Shown here piece by piece: positions 49,626 to 58,295 of a DNA stretch of 64,000 bases. Origin of the DNA: Polyangium sp. y55x31 (GTDB lineage Bacteria > Myxococcota_A > Polyangia > Polyangiales > Polyangiaceae); NCBI RefSeq assembly GCF_029946505.1, contig NZ_JARZHG010000004.1, positions 434,001 through 498,000 of the forward strand. The letters are read 5' to 3'. Below the pieces are notes generated by a model. That model saw only the letters and a list, made by a program, of their open reading frames with translations, did no database searches and was not told where the DNA came from. The translations under genes were made by a program, and so were the position numbers. Position 1 is the first letter of the stretch; each line of letters starts with the position of its first letter.

Positions 49626-49925
49626 CTACCTTGGAAGGACGATCGTGTTCTGATCGGGTCGGTCCTTCCAGCCGATGGGCCCGTCGCCCTCGCCCTTCAC
49701 CTCGCAGGAGAGGCCCTCGCAGAGCGTCCGATAGTACGCCTTCCGGCCGCAGCCGATGGCCTTGTAGACCCCGCCGAACTCCTCCGTGACGCGGACCTCC
49801 GCGTCGGGGCAGTCGAGGTCCTTGGCCGCGTGCACGCGCACGAGCGGCGCGGCCGCGCCACGCCCGTTGATCGTGCTTTCGCAACCGACGAGGCCGAGGA
49901 GGAGGAGCAGGGCGAAAGGGCGCAT
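49626..49925 (-). CDS. Small unknown lipoprotein
   Basis: This is a 99-residue protein with a short signal peptide and lipobox (GLVGC), anchored after Cys 16 or so. The mature part has four further cysteines (DCPD, IGCG, LCEG, SCEV), probably in two disulfides. It starts 2 bp after the acyltransferase stop codon on the same strand. No family recognised. The longer open frame upstream to 50363 is a shadow of the acyltransferase gene. Confidence 0.68.
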   Translation of the reverse strand: MRPFALLLLLGLVGCESTINGRGAAAPLVRVHAAKDLDCPDAEVRVTEEFGGVYKAIGCGRKAYYRTLCEGLSCEVKGEGDGPIGWKDRPDQNTIVLPR

Positions 49926-49927
49926 GG

Positions 49928-51397
49928 TCAGAACTGGAAGTACACGAACGGTACGGCCTTCACGCTCGCCGCCTCGTGCAGCACGACGGCGACGAGGAAG
50001 AGCACGGCGCCCTGCGCGGGGGCGGGCAGGGCCGTGAACGCGGCGCGCACTCGATCGTAGATCACGCGCGGCGTGTGGTGCACGGCGATCCCGAGGCCGA
50101 GCAGGGCGACGACGATGAGCGGCAGGTTCGGGTGGAAGGTCGTCCCCGTCGAGATCTGCTTCAGAACACGCGTGCCGATGTCGAAGGTTGGAGCACGGAA
50201 GAAGATCCACGCCAGGCAGACGTAGTGGAACGTGAGGATCACGCCGATCGGCTTCGGAAGAAGGCGCTTCGGCTTGCCCGCGCTCTTGCCCCCGGCGCGC
50301 TCGACGGCGCGCGTGACGGCGAGGCCGAGCCCGTGCAAAAAGCCCCAGAAGACGAACGTCCACGACGCGCCGTGCCAGAGGCCGCCGAGGAGCATCGTGA
50401 GCATGAGGTTGCGGTACGTGGCGAGGTTCGAGCCGCGGTTTCCGCCGAGCGGGATGTACAGGTAGTCGCGCAGCCAGCTCGACAGCGAGATGTGCCAGCG
50501 GCGCCAGAACTCGGCGAGGTTCGATGAGGTGTAAGGCGCGTCGAAGTTCGGCGGGAAGCGCACACCGAGCAGGAGCGCCGAGCCGATCGCGATGTCGCTG
50601 TAGCCCGAGAAGTCGCAGTAGATCTGGACGGCGTAGCCGTAGACGCCCGCGAGCACCTCGACCGCGGAGTAGTTCTCGGGGCGCTCGAAGATGCGATCGA
50701 CGAGGTGGATCGCGAGCTGATCGGCGAAGACGACCTTCTTCAGGAGGCCTGTCGCGATGAGGAACATCGCCTCGGCGCCCACGCGGCTCGGCAGGGAGGG
50801 GACGGCTTCGAGCTGCGGCAAAAGATCACGCGGACGAACGATCGGGCCCGCGACGAGGTGCGGGAAAAACGAGACGAAGAGCAGGTAGCGGAGGTAGCTC
50901 CGGTGCGCCGGCAGATCGCCGCGGTAGACGTCGATGACGTAGCTCATCGACTCGAACGTGAAGAACGAGATGCCGACGGGCGGGAGCAAGACCCGCATCG
51001 CGTCGCTCGTGTGCGGCGTGGTGCCCGTGAGCCACGCGCGGAGGAGCTCGACGTTCTCGACGCCGAAGTTCCAGTACTTGAAGAAGCCGAGGAAGCCGAG
51101 GTTGAGGACGACGGTGATCGTGAGCAGCGCCTTGCGGCGTGAGGCCCGCGTCTCGTTCGCGATGATACGGGCGAGGAAGAAGTCGACCGTCGACGAGCCG
51201 AAGATGAGCGGCAGGTACCGCCAGTTCCAGGCGGCGTAGAAGCCGTAACTCATCGCAAGGAGAAAGATGATGCGCGGCCACGAGGCGAGGAGGCGCCCGC
51301 CGAGCGTGGCGAACGAAGGTTTGAGGGTCGAAAGGCCCCACCAACCGACGAACGCAACGGCGAAGAAAACCGCGTACTCGATGCTGATGAAGTTCAC
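49928..51397 (-). CDS. MBOAT family O-acyltransferase (AlgI-like)
   Basis: This 489-residue multi-spanning membrane protein would acylate a polysaccharide or other envelope substrate. Family hallmarks are 'HLVAGPIVRPRDLLPQ', a 'DFSGYSDIAIG' segment, 'NFDAPYTSSNLAEFWRRWH', and the catalytic His at about 340 in GLWHGASW. It begins with GTG at 51397. The usual partner (an AlgJ/DltD-like periplasmic protein) is not adjacent; only small lipoproteins follow. The substrate cannot be assigned. Confidence 0.92.
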   Translation of the reverse strand: MNFISIEYAVFFAVAFVGWWGLSTLKPSFATLGGRLLASWPRIIFLLAMSYGFYAAWNWRYLPLIFGSSTVDFFLARIIANETRASRRKALLTITVVLNLGFLGFFKYWNFGVENVELLRAWLTGTTPHTSDAMRVLLPPVGISFFTFESMSYVIDVYRGDLPAHRSYLRYLLFVSFFPHLVAGPIVRPRDLLPQLEAVPSLPSRVGAEAMFLIATGLLKKVVFADQLAIHLVDRIFERPENYSAVEVLAGVYGYAVQIYCDFSGYSDIAIGSALLLGVRFPPNFDAPYTSSNLAEFWRRWHISLSSWLRDYLYIPLGGNRGSNLATYRNLMLTMLLGGLWHGASWTFVFWGFLHGLGLAVTRAVERAGGKSAGKPKRLLPKPIGVILTFHYVCLAWIFFRAPTFDIGTRVLKQISTGTTFHPNLPLIVVALLGLGIAVHHTPRVIYDRVRAAFTALPAPAQGAVLFLVAVVLHEAASVKAVPFVYFQF

Positions 51398-51448
51398 GAG
51401 CGGGCCGCATGTTGAACGGCGCGGGCTGCCGTGCCAAGGATTACGGTG

Positions 51449-51991
51449 ATGCTCGGGCGCCTGATCATAGGGATCATCAAGGGCCTCGTCGTGGGCGGGC
51501 TCATCGGGTTCGGGCTTTTGAAGCTCGGATTTGCCGTACTGCCTGCGTGGCTCGCGTACATCGCCGCCGCGATCACCGGCGTCGTGATCGGCCTCATCGC
51601 GGGCAAACCCATCTGGGCGAAGGACGCGAAGATCGAGGCCGGGATGAAGGCCGTCGTCGGCGCGCTGCTCGGCGCCGGGCTCATGTTCGCCGCGCGCAAG
51701 TGGCTGACGATGTTCCTCCCGACCGACCTCTTGAGCCAGATCGGCGTGATGACGAAGAGCGAGGCGATCCGGTTCGGCTACTTCCCCATCACCTCGCTTG
51801 CCACGATCGCCGCGCTGCTCGGCGGCTTCTACGACGCGGACAACACGCCCGAGCCCGAGGGCGAGGCGAAGGAAGAGGCGAAGGCGCCACCGGCGAAGGC
51901 CGGGCCGCAGAAGCGCATCGCGCAGCCGGCCGAGGACGAGCTCGACGAGGATTTCGACACGTCGGCGGACGAGAAGAAGGCGAAGAAGTAG
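51449..51991 (+). CDS. Unknown integral membrane protein
   Basis: This 180-residue protein has three to four Gly/Ala-rich transmembrane helices in the first 130 residues and a charged, disordered Lys/Glu/Ala tail. The ATG at 51449 is preferred because AAGGA lies 8 bp upstream; GTG codons at 51431 and 51446 are alternatives. It is divergent from the acyltransferase, about 50 bp away, and lies just upstream of the deacetylase. No family recognised. Confidence 0.7.
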   Translation: MLGRLIIGIIKGLVVGGLIGFGLLKLGFAVLPAWLAYIAAAITGVVIGLIAGKPIWAKDAKIEAGMKAVVGALLGAGLMFAARKWLTMFLPTDLLSQIGVMTKSEAIRFGYFPITSLATIAALLGGFYDADNTPEPEGEAKEEAKAPPAKAGPQKRIAQPAEDELDEDFDTSADEKKAKK

Positions 51992-51995
51992 AGCG

Positions 51996-52802
51996 GTGCC
52001 GCCCGCGCGGATCCTGTTCTACATGGCGACGTTCGGAGCCCTCGCGCTCGTCGCGCGTTCGCTCCTGATCGGGCCCGTGCCCACGTGGATCACGCTCTCG
52101 GCGCTCGCCGCGTACACGGCGATCGTCATGTCCGGCGTGCTTTCCTTGCGCCTCCGCATGTTCGTCGACGCGGTCTGCCGCGGGCCCGACGACGCGCGCG
52201 GCGTGGCCCTGACCTTCGACGACGGGCCGAACCGCACGCACACGCCCAAGGTGCTCGACCTGCTCGATCGGGCGAAGGTCAAGGCGACGTTCTTCGTGAT
52301 CGGCAAAAAGGCCGAGGCGCACCCGGAGATCGTGCGCGACATCGTGGCGCGAGGGCACACGCTCGGTTCGCACGGCTACGCGCACCCGCGGACGTTCGCC
52401 ATGCTGCCCACGTCCGCCGTGCGCGCGGACATCGAGCGCTCGCTCGTGGTGCTGGAGAAGATCACGGGGCGCAAGCCGACCCTGTTCCGGCCGCCGATCG
52501 GGCACACGAACCCGCGCATCGCGAAGGTCGTGGACGAGCTCGAATTGACCGTGGTCGGCTGGTCGGTGCGGGCGATCGACGGGCTCGCCTCCGCGGACGC
52601 GACGAAGGTGGCGGCGCGCGTCGTGCGAGGCCTGGAAGATGGGGCGATCGTGCTCTTGCACGACGCGGCGGAGCGCGACGATCACGTGCCGGCGAGCCTC
52701 GGCGCGTTGCCCGCGATCCTCGAAGGCCTGCAGGCGAGGAACCTCGCCGGCGTGGCGGTCACGGATTTCGTGGAAGGAAGCCGCGAGGAAGGTGCAGCCT
52801 AG
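51996..52802 (+). CDS. Polysaccharide deacetylase (NodB homology domain)
   Basis: This protein is about 268 residues, with an N-terminal membrane helix pair (about 5-45) followed by a carbohydrate esterase 4 domain. The catalytic motifs are visible: TFDDG at 73-77, the metal-binding HGYAH at about 126-130, RPPIGHTN, and the late LHDA. It would remove N- or O-acetyl groups from cell-wall or capsular sugars at the outer face of the membrane. The GTG at 51996, 4 bp after the previous stop, is chosen; the ATG at 52023 is possible. It is probably cotranscribed with the upstream membrane protein. Confidence 0.9.
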   Translation: MPPARILFYMATFGALALVARSLLIGPVPTWITLSALAAYTAIVMSGVLSLRLRMFVDAVCRGPDDARGVALTFDDGPNRTHTPKVLDLLDRAKVKATFFVIGKKAEAHPEIVRDIVARGHTLGSHGYAHPRTFAMLPTSAVRADIERSLVVLEKITGRKPTLFRPPIGHTNPRIAKVVDELELTVVGWSVRAIDGLASADATKVAARVVRGLEDGAIVLLHDAAERDDHVPASLGALPAILEGLQARNLAGVAVTDFVEGSREEGAA

Positions 52803-52835
52803 GGCCCCGAAGAGCGCTACGAACGAAGACGGATC

Positions 52836-53603
52836 ATGGTGCCTTCTCGCCCGAGCCTGACGCTGTTCGCCCACCTCGTCTCGCGTCCCGAGTCGGAGAT
52901 CGATCTCGTGCAAGCCGCGCTCGTCTTCGCCGAGAGCGAGTACCCGTCGCTCGACGTCGCGCGGTACGTGGCGACGCTCGAAGGGCTCGGCCGCGCCGCC
53001 GCCCGTCGCATCGCGCAGGCCGCGCCGCACGGGACGACGGAGGAGCGGGTGCGCGTGGTGCTCGAATGGCTCTACGGCTCGCAAGGCTTCCGCGGCAACG
53101 CCGAGGAGTACTACGACCCGCGCAACAGCTACCTGAACGAGGTGCTCGACCGGAAGAAGGGCATCCCGATCACGCTCGCGATGGTGCTGCTCGACGTGGC
53201 GACGCGCGCGGGGATCGACGCGCGAGGGATCTCGTTCCCGGGGCATTTCCTGGTCAGCGCGGGGGAGCGGCAGAAGCAAGCGTCGGGACTCGTGATCGAT
53301 CCGTTCCATGGGCGGATCCTCGGCAATACGGAGCTCGAAGCGCTGCACGCGCGGGTGACGGGCTCGGGGCCGCGGGTCGATCCGCGGCTGCTCGAACCCT
53401 GCAGCAAGCGTCAGATCCTGGTCCGCATGCTCTCGAATCTGCGTAGCATCCACGCGTCGCGGAACGACGACGAGCGGCTGCGCAACGTGCTCGAACACCT
53501 CGTGGTGATCGCGCCGTCGCCGGAGCTCTCCCGCGAGCTCGAACGTCTCGGCGGCAGCCGCGCGATCCTCGCCCGGCCGAGCGCGCACCGCTCGTTCAAC
53601 TGA
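52836..53603 (+). CDS. SirB1/transglutaminase-like family protein
   Basis: This 255-residue protein carries the SirB1 (UPF0162) signature: 'YDPRNSYLNEVL', then 'KKGIPITLA', then 'GISFPGHFLV', followed by a helical TPR-like C-terminus. The fold is transglutaminase-like, but the His/Cys site is not that of a classic enzyme, and the biochemical role of the family is unsettled. It follows the deacetylase by 33 bp and its end overlaps the convergent kinase gene by 8 bp. Confidence 0.85.
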   Translation: MVPSRPSLTLFAHLVSRPESEIDLVQAALVFAESEYPSLDVARYVATLEGLGRAAARRIAQAAPHGTTEERVRVVLEWLYGSQGFRGNAEEYYDPRNSYLNEVLDRKKGIPITLAMVLLDVATRAGIDARGISFPGHFLVSAGERQKQASGLVIDPFHGRILGNTELEALHARVTGSGPRVDPRLLEPCSKRQILVRMLSNLRSIHASRNDDERLRNVLEHLVVIAPSPELSRELERLGGSRAILARPSAHRSFN

Positions 53604-54741
53604 CGTCCTTCGCCACGAGCGGCACCGTGAAGGAGAAGCACGCGCCCGCGCCCTCCTCGCCGTGCTCGACGCCGATCGATCCGCCCACGGATTCGAGCAA
53701 GCCCCGACAAACCGCAAGCCCGAGGCCCGTGCCTTTGCCGACGTCCTTCGTCGTGGTGAAGGGTTCGAAGAGGCGATCGCGGATGGCCGGCGCCACGCCG
53801 GGGCCGTTGTCGCGGACCTCGACGCGCACGCCCTCGGGCGCGCGGCGCGCACGGAGCTCGATGCGGCCTCCGGACTTGGGGACGGCGTCGGCCGCGTTGA
53901 AGAGCAGGTTCAAAAGGACCTGTACGAGGCGCGGTTCGGAGAGCGCGACGAGCGGCAGGTCCTTCTCGACGTCGATCGAGATGTCCACGTCGCGCAGGGC
54001 CTTCTGCGGTTTGACCAGGGCGAGCGCGGCGTCGAGCGCTTGCGAAAAGGATCCAAAGGCCTCGGGCGATCGTCCGTCACGCACGCTCGTGGCGGGGCGC
54101 GCGAAGTCGAGCAGGTCGCGCAGGATGCTGTGGATGCGCTCGGTCTCGCGCTTCATGCGTTGCAAGAAGTCACGCTGATCGGCCTCGTCGAGGCCGCCGG
54201 CGAGGAGCAGCTCCTCGAAGCCGAGCAGCGCCGCGATGGGGTTTCCGATCTCGTGCGCGAGCCCGGCCGCGAGTCGCCCCACCGAGGCGAGGCGCTCCGA
54301 TCGCACGAGCCGCTCCTGCGCGCGTTCGAGCTCCTTCGCGTATCGCGTGGCCTCGTCGATCTTCACGCGCAGGCTCTCCTCGTCGGCGCGAAGCCGCTCG
54401 GTCATGCGCGCCACGCTGTCGGCGAGCTCGGCGAGTTCGCGCGCCCCCGCGCGTGGTAATTCGAGTCTCCGCGCGCCCTCGGCCACGCGGCCCGCGGCGC
54501 GTGAGAGGCGCTCGATCGGATCGACCACGAGCCGCGTCATCGCGAGGTACATGAAGACGAGCAGCGCGAGGGCGAAGATGCCCATGTAGAGGGCGAGGAG
54601 GCGGATGAGCGGCGCCGTGGGGATGACCCCCGCCATGCTGGCCCGGTGCAAGCTGACGACGGCGAAGAAGAGAGGCAGGAAGGCGAGGACGAGGAGCGTG
54701 CCGAGGGCGACGAGGAGTTGAAGCCGTATGCCGGGGCGCAC
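53596..54741 (-). CDS. Sensor histidine kinase (NtrB-like)
   Basis: This 381-residue protein has two transmembrane helices with a short loop between them, a HAMP-like linker with 'DPIERLSRAAG', and a coiled coil. A HisKA domain follows (AHEIGNP, His about 162), then an HATPase domain with N box (NLLFNAADA), G1 (DNGPGV), F box (FEPFTTTK) and G2 (GTGLGLA). It should autophosphorylate on His and pass phosphate to a response regulator. None is adjacent, so it is an orphan kinase here. There is no sensory domain of note between the helices. The start is GTG. Confidence 0.92.
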   Translation of the reverse strand: MRPGIRLQLLVALGTLLVLAFLPLFFAVVSLHRASMAGVIPTAPLIRLLALYMGIFALALLVFMYLAMTRLVVDPIERLSRAAGRVAEGARRLELPRAGARELAELADSVARMTERLRADEESLRVKIDEATRYAKELERAQERLVRSERLASVGRLAAGLAHEIGNPIAALLGFEELLLAGGLDEADQRDFLQRMKRETERIHSILRDLLDFARPATSVRDGRSPEAFGSFSQALDAALALVKPQKALRDVDISIDVEKDLPLVALSEPRLVQVLLNLLFNAADAVPKSGGRIELRARRAPEGVRVEVRDNGPGVAPAIRDRLFEPFTTTKDVGKGTGLGLAVCRGLLESVGGSIGVEHGEEGAGACFSFTVPLVAKDVS

Positions 54742-54818
54742 AGGCGTTAGCGTAGCCGTCTTCTCCCAAAACTAGGCCCGGCGCGACGCCCTCTGATACG
54801 GGGGCCTTACCACCCCGC

Positions 54819-56981
54819 ATGGCTCCGCTCGTGGTCCTCGTGCTCAAGCTTCGGCGCCTTGGCCGCGCGGCCTTGCCGCTCCTCTCTGCGATCGGCCTCG
54901 GTGCGATCGTGGTCGCGTCCACGGCGAGCCCGCTCTCGCTCTGGATCGAGGCACCTGCCTCGGCGCTCTTGCTCGGTCTGCTCGCGGCACGCGCGTCGCG
55001 ACGCTCCCGGGCGATCGAGGGAACGCTCCGCCTCGACCTCGAGGTCGGCGCGCTCCTCACCGTGCTCGTCTACGCGATCGTGACGCGCAGCGACGGCGCG
55101 CTCGACGGGCGCCTCTACCCGCTCGTCTACGTGTGCGTGGGCCTCGTGAGCGCGTTCGCGCGACCGATCGCCACGGTGCTCGTCCTCGCCTTCGCGCTCG
55201 GCCTCGACGCGTCGGTGCGGCACTGGGCCATGGTGGCGTCGAGCTTCGAGCGGCTCGCTTATTCGGGTGCGTTCATGGTCGTGTTCGCCTCGTTCAACGC
55301 GCTGCTCCTGCGCGCCGAGATCGCCCGCGCCCGCAGCACGCTGAAGGAGCGCATCCAGGCCGAGGTGGAAAAACTCCGCGACGACGCGCGCAGCTACCGG
55401 CTGCTCGGCGCGCCGGCCGGCGGGCGCAACGCGTCGCGGGCGAACGACGAGGAGCGGCTCGTGCGCTCGGGCGTGGAGGAGATCCACCAGTCCGTGCTCT
55501 TCGCGCTCCGGCTCCTGCGGCAGGCGATGAACCTGCACACGGCCGTCCTGCTCTGGCAAAACGACGCCGGGACGCACCTGCGCATCAGCGAGCTCTCGAC
55601 GGACGATCCGAACGTCGCCGAGGGCCCCTTCCTCGCGGGCGACGGCATCTTCGGCGCGGCGATCACGCAGCGCGAGGCCGTCGCGCTCCGCGGCCTCGAG
55701 CCGCGCCACAAGCTCCCCTACTACACGGGCCCCTGCCCCGTGCGCGCCGCGCTCGCGCTGCCTGTCTTCGAGCACGGCTCCATCCGCGGCGTGCTCGTCC
55801 TCGACCGCATCGCCGACGAACCCTTTGGCCTCAAAGAACAAGAGCTCGCCATGGAAGCCTGCCGCTACGCGGTGCGTGCCATCCAGAACGAGCGCGTGTT
55901 CGTGCAGCTCGAACGCGCCAAGGTGGAGCAGGGCCGGCTCTACCGCGCGGTCGAGAGCCTCAACGCCGCGACGACCGAGGCCGAGGTCGTGGAGGCCGGC
56001 CTGCGCACGGCGCGCGAGATCACGAGCGTCGACTTCGCCGCGGTCACGCTCTACGACGAGTCGCAGAAGGCCCACGAGATCCGCGCCGTCAGCGGCGGCG
56101 ACGAGGCGAACCTCGTCGGCCAGCAGTACAAGAAGAACGCGGGGCTCGTCTCGATGGCGCTCGAAAACAAGCACCCGCTGCCCTACCGCGGCGAGTACGA
56201 CGAGAAGCGCCAGATCGTCTTCACGAAGAAGCTCGCGCCCCCGAGCATGCCGTCGATGATCGTGCTGCCGATGCTCGTGCACGACAAACCCCTCGGCACG
56301 CTCGTGCTCGGCTCGCGCCGGCGTGCCGCGTTCGGCGACGCCGCGCGCAGCACGCTCGAAGTGCTCACGAGCCACGTCGCCGTCTCGCTCGCGAACGCCC
56401 GCATGATGCGCAGGCTCGAGGAGATGGCCACGCTCGACGGCATGACGGGCCTCTACAACAAGCGCGCGATGCTGGAGATCGCCGACCAGAAGATCAAGGC
56501 GGCCAAGCGCTTCGGCCGCAAGCTCAGCGTGCTCGTGACGGACATCGACCACTTCAAGAAGGTCAACGACACCTACGGGCACGACGCGGGCGACGTGATC
56601 ATCAAGGGCCTCGGCGAGGTGCTGCGCCGCGAGCGTCGCGCGACCGACGCGATCGCGCGCTTCGGCGGCGAGGAGTTCGTGGTGATCTGCGAGGAGACGG
56701 ATGCGCGCGGCGCGATGCTGCTCGCCGAGCGGGTGCGCGAGGAGCTCGGCAAGACGATCTTCCACGCGCCGAAGCCCGGCCCGGACGGTCAACCCGTGAC
56801 GATCCGCGTGACCTGCTCGATCGGCGTGGCGAGCTTCCCCGAGGCCGGCGAGACCTGGGACGACCTGTTCAAGGCCGCGGACGAGGCCCTCTACGCCTCG
56901 AAGCGCGGGGGCAGAAACCGCGTCACCGCCCACGCGTCCCTGCCCCGGGCGGCCGGCTCGAAAGCGCAACACGCAGCCTGA
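54819..56981 (+). CDS. Membrane-anchored GAF-GGDEF diguanylate cyclase
   Basis: This 720-residue protein has four to five N-terminal transmembrane helices (about 5-150) and a short coiled coil. Two GAF-like sensory domains follow (about 180-330 and 375-530), then a GGDEF domain. The active-site loop is GGEEF at about 616-620, and an RxxD inhibitory site for c-di-GMP sits five residues before it (RATDAIARF). 'DGMTGLYNKRAM' marks the start of the cyclase domain. It should make c-di-GMP from two GTP, with product feedback. The large open frame on the opposite strand is a shadow. Confidence 0.93.
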   Translation: MAPLVVLVLKLRRLGRAALPLLSAIGLGAIVVASTASPLSLWIEAPASALLLGLLAARASRRSRAIEGTLRLDLEVGALLTVLVYAIVTRSDGALDGRLYPLVYVCVGLVSAFARPIATVLVLAFALGLDASVRHWAMVASSFERLAYSGAFMVVFASFNALLLRAEIARARSTLKERIQAEVEKLRDDARSYRLLGAPAGGRNASRANDEERLVRSGVEEIHQSVLFALRLLRQAMNLHTAVLLWQNDAGTHLRISELSTDDPNVAEGPFLAGDGIFGAAITQREAVALRGLEPRHKLPYYTGPCPVRAALALPVFEHGSIRGVLVLDRIADEPFGLKEQELAMEACRYAVRAIQNERVFVQLERAKVEQGRLYRAVESLNAATTEAEVVEAGLRTAREITSVDFAAVTLYDESQKAHEIRAVSGGDEANLVGQQYKKNAGLVSMALENKHPLPYRGEYDEKRQIVFTKKLAPPSMPSMIVLPMLVHDKPLGTLVLGSRRRAAFGDAARSTLEVLTSHVAVSLANARMMRRLEEMATLDGMTGLYNKRAMLEIADQKIKAAKRFGRKLSVLVTDIDHFKKVNDTYGHDAGDVIIKGLGEVLRRERRATDAIARFGGEEFVVICEETDARGAMLLAERVREELGKTIFHAPKPGPDGQPVTIRVTCSIGVASFPEAGETWDDLFKAADEALYASKRGGRNRVTAHASLPRAAGSKAQHAA

Positions 56982-57021
56982 CGGCTTGCGAGCGCGCTGA
57001 CACGACCCCTACACTCAGGGC

Positions 57022-57411
57022 ATGAGCGCGAACGACGATCGAGACGATCGCAACGAGCAAGCGGAGCGGGCGAAGACGCACCTGGTGCAAGGGCTCGGCC
57101 ACTTGTTCCGCGCGGCCACGATGGCGGCGACCGGGATCAAGAAGGAGCTCGACCGCACGGACGTGGGCAAGCAAGTCGAGGTCGCGGGTCGCGAGATTTA
57201 CCGCGCCGCGAACCACGTGGTGAGCCGGTTCGGGACGGAGATGCTGTTCGGGTCGAAGGACAAGGACAAAGAGAAGAAGCCGTCGCCGGAGGACGAGCGC
57301 AAAGGCGACGATCGGGATCCGCCGCGGTACCCGCCGGGCCAGAAGCCGAAAGGGCCGACGGAGGAGGATCCGGGGTTCCGGATCATGACGGATGATGAGG
57401 AGCCGAAGTAG
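57022..57411 (+). CDS. Unknown charged protein
   Basis: This 129-residue protein has a central amphipathic helix region ('LVQGLGHLFRAATMAATGIKK') flanked by a charged N-terminus and a long Lys/Glu/Asp/Pro-rich disordered tail from about residue 70. There is no signal or membrane segment. It follows the diguanylate cyclase by 40 bp. Function unknown. Confidence 0.65.
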   Translation: MSANDDRDDRNEQAERAKTHLVQGLGHLFRAATMAATGIKKELDRTDVGKQVEVAGREIYRAANHVVSRFGTEMLFGSKDKDKEKKPSPEDERKGDDRDPPRYPPGQKPKGPTEEDPGFRIMTDDEEPK

Positions 57412-57464
57412 GGCGGCTTCGACTGCCGAGCCCAGTTCCGACAGACGCGGCCACCTGGGACTGG

Positions 57465-57483
57465 CAGCCGATGGAATCGGCTG
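57465..57483 (+). terminator. 8-bp hairpin with 3-nt loop between two unknown genes
   Basis: CAGCCGAT (57465-57472), GGA loop, ATCGGCTG (57476-57483) is a perfect tight stem. It lies after the 57022 gene and 21 bp before the ATG at 57505. No T tract follows, so it may terminate, block ribosomes, or be an operator. Confidence 0.4.
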
Positions 57484-57504
57484 ACCACATCCGGAGCCGT
57501 TCAG

Positions 57505-57963
57505 ATGGGATCAACATTCGTGGAGTTTCGGGGCCGAGGCTTCGAGGCGAGTGATCCGACTCTCGAAATCTGGCTTCTACTCCTTGTGGACGCCATCGAC
57601 AAAGGGCCGAGCGTTCCCGACTGGCTCGAGGAAGCGCGCCAAGAATGGCACACGCAAGCCACCGCTGGGTTCGGCTTTGGCGTGATGCCAGGCCTGGACG
57701 CGATCGTGACCAGCTCCGAGCGACGCGAGGTCATCCTCGAACTTTGTTCGAAGGCCATGAAGCGGCTGCGCGATTACGGTCCGGTCGTCCCCAAAGTCGA
57801 GCTCAACGCGATTCTCATGGCCGGCCCGCAAAACATGTTTCCCGATGACGTTCCGACCGAACTGTTCGAGAGGGTTGGAGATGCCTTCATGAAGCTTCTG
57901 CGTGAAGAACTCACGCCGGAAGAAAGCGACGCTCGCATCTGGCTGCCCCGGCGAAAGGCCTGA
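57505..57963 (+). CDS. Unknown protein
   Basis: This 152-residue soluble-looking protein is mixed alpha/beta, with 'GRGFEASDPTLEIWLLLLVD' and 'REVILELCSKAMKRLRDYG' segments and no membrane or secretion signal. The codon use looks less extreme in GC than its neighbours, which may hint at a different origin. No family recognised. Confidence 0.68.
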   Translation: MGSTFVEFRGRGFEASDPTLEIWLLLLVDAIDKGPSVPDWLEEARQEWHTQATAGFGFGVMPGLDAIVTSSERREVILELCSKAMKRLRDYGPVVPKVELNAILMAGPQNMFPDDVPTELFERVGDAFMKLLREELTPEESDARIWLPRRKA

Positions 57964-58295
57964 TTCTCTGACGCAGCAGATGCACGCGTCGCCACGCTCG
58001 GAAGGCGTCTCGCCCCGCGAAGGTCCACTTCGGGCCCACCCGCCGCGCCGCTCCCCCACCGAACCCCTTCCCCATCGCCCCCACCTCGCGCCGGGCCGGT
58101 CGATCTTCGATCCCGCCTTCCACCGGCGCCCTCCGCGCCGCTCGACCTCGCCTCCCGCCGCCCCCGCCTCCCTCCGCGCCCCCGATCGCCGCGCCCCGTT
58201 CGTCTCCGGAGCCCCGTCTTCAATTTGAAACTCCCACCCCGGCCACCTCCGCACCCCCCCTTCCCAAGCCTCCTTCGTTCGGGTACCTACATCCC
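57964..58295 (+). other. 332-bp C-rich, G-poor non-coding stretch
   Basis: No gene is supported. The top strand is dominated by C with few G (long runs of CCC/TCC), and holds a small AT island with TTCAA-T-TTGAA at 58219-58229. C-rich, G-poor RNA downstream of a stop codon is the known composition of Rho-utilisation sites, so this may be a Rho-dependent terminator for the 57505 gene. Upstream signals for the 58296 gene must also lie here. Confidence 0.35.

Noticed and set aside
54807-56972. 721-codon minus-strand frame
   Set aside because: It is antisense to a clear GAF-GGDEF protein with intact GGEEF and RxxD motifs; the antisense translation is His/Arg/Glu-rich without domains.
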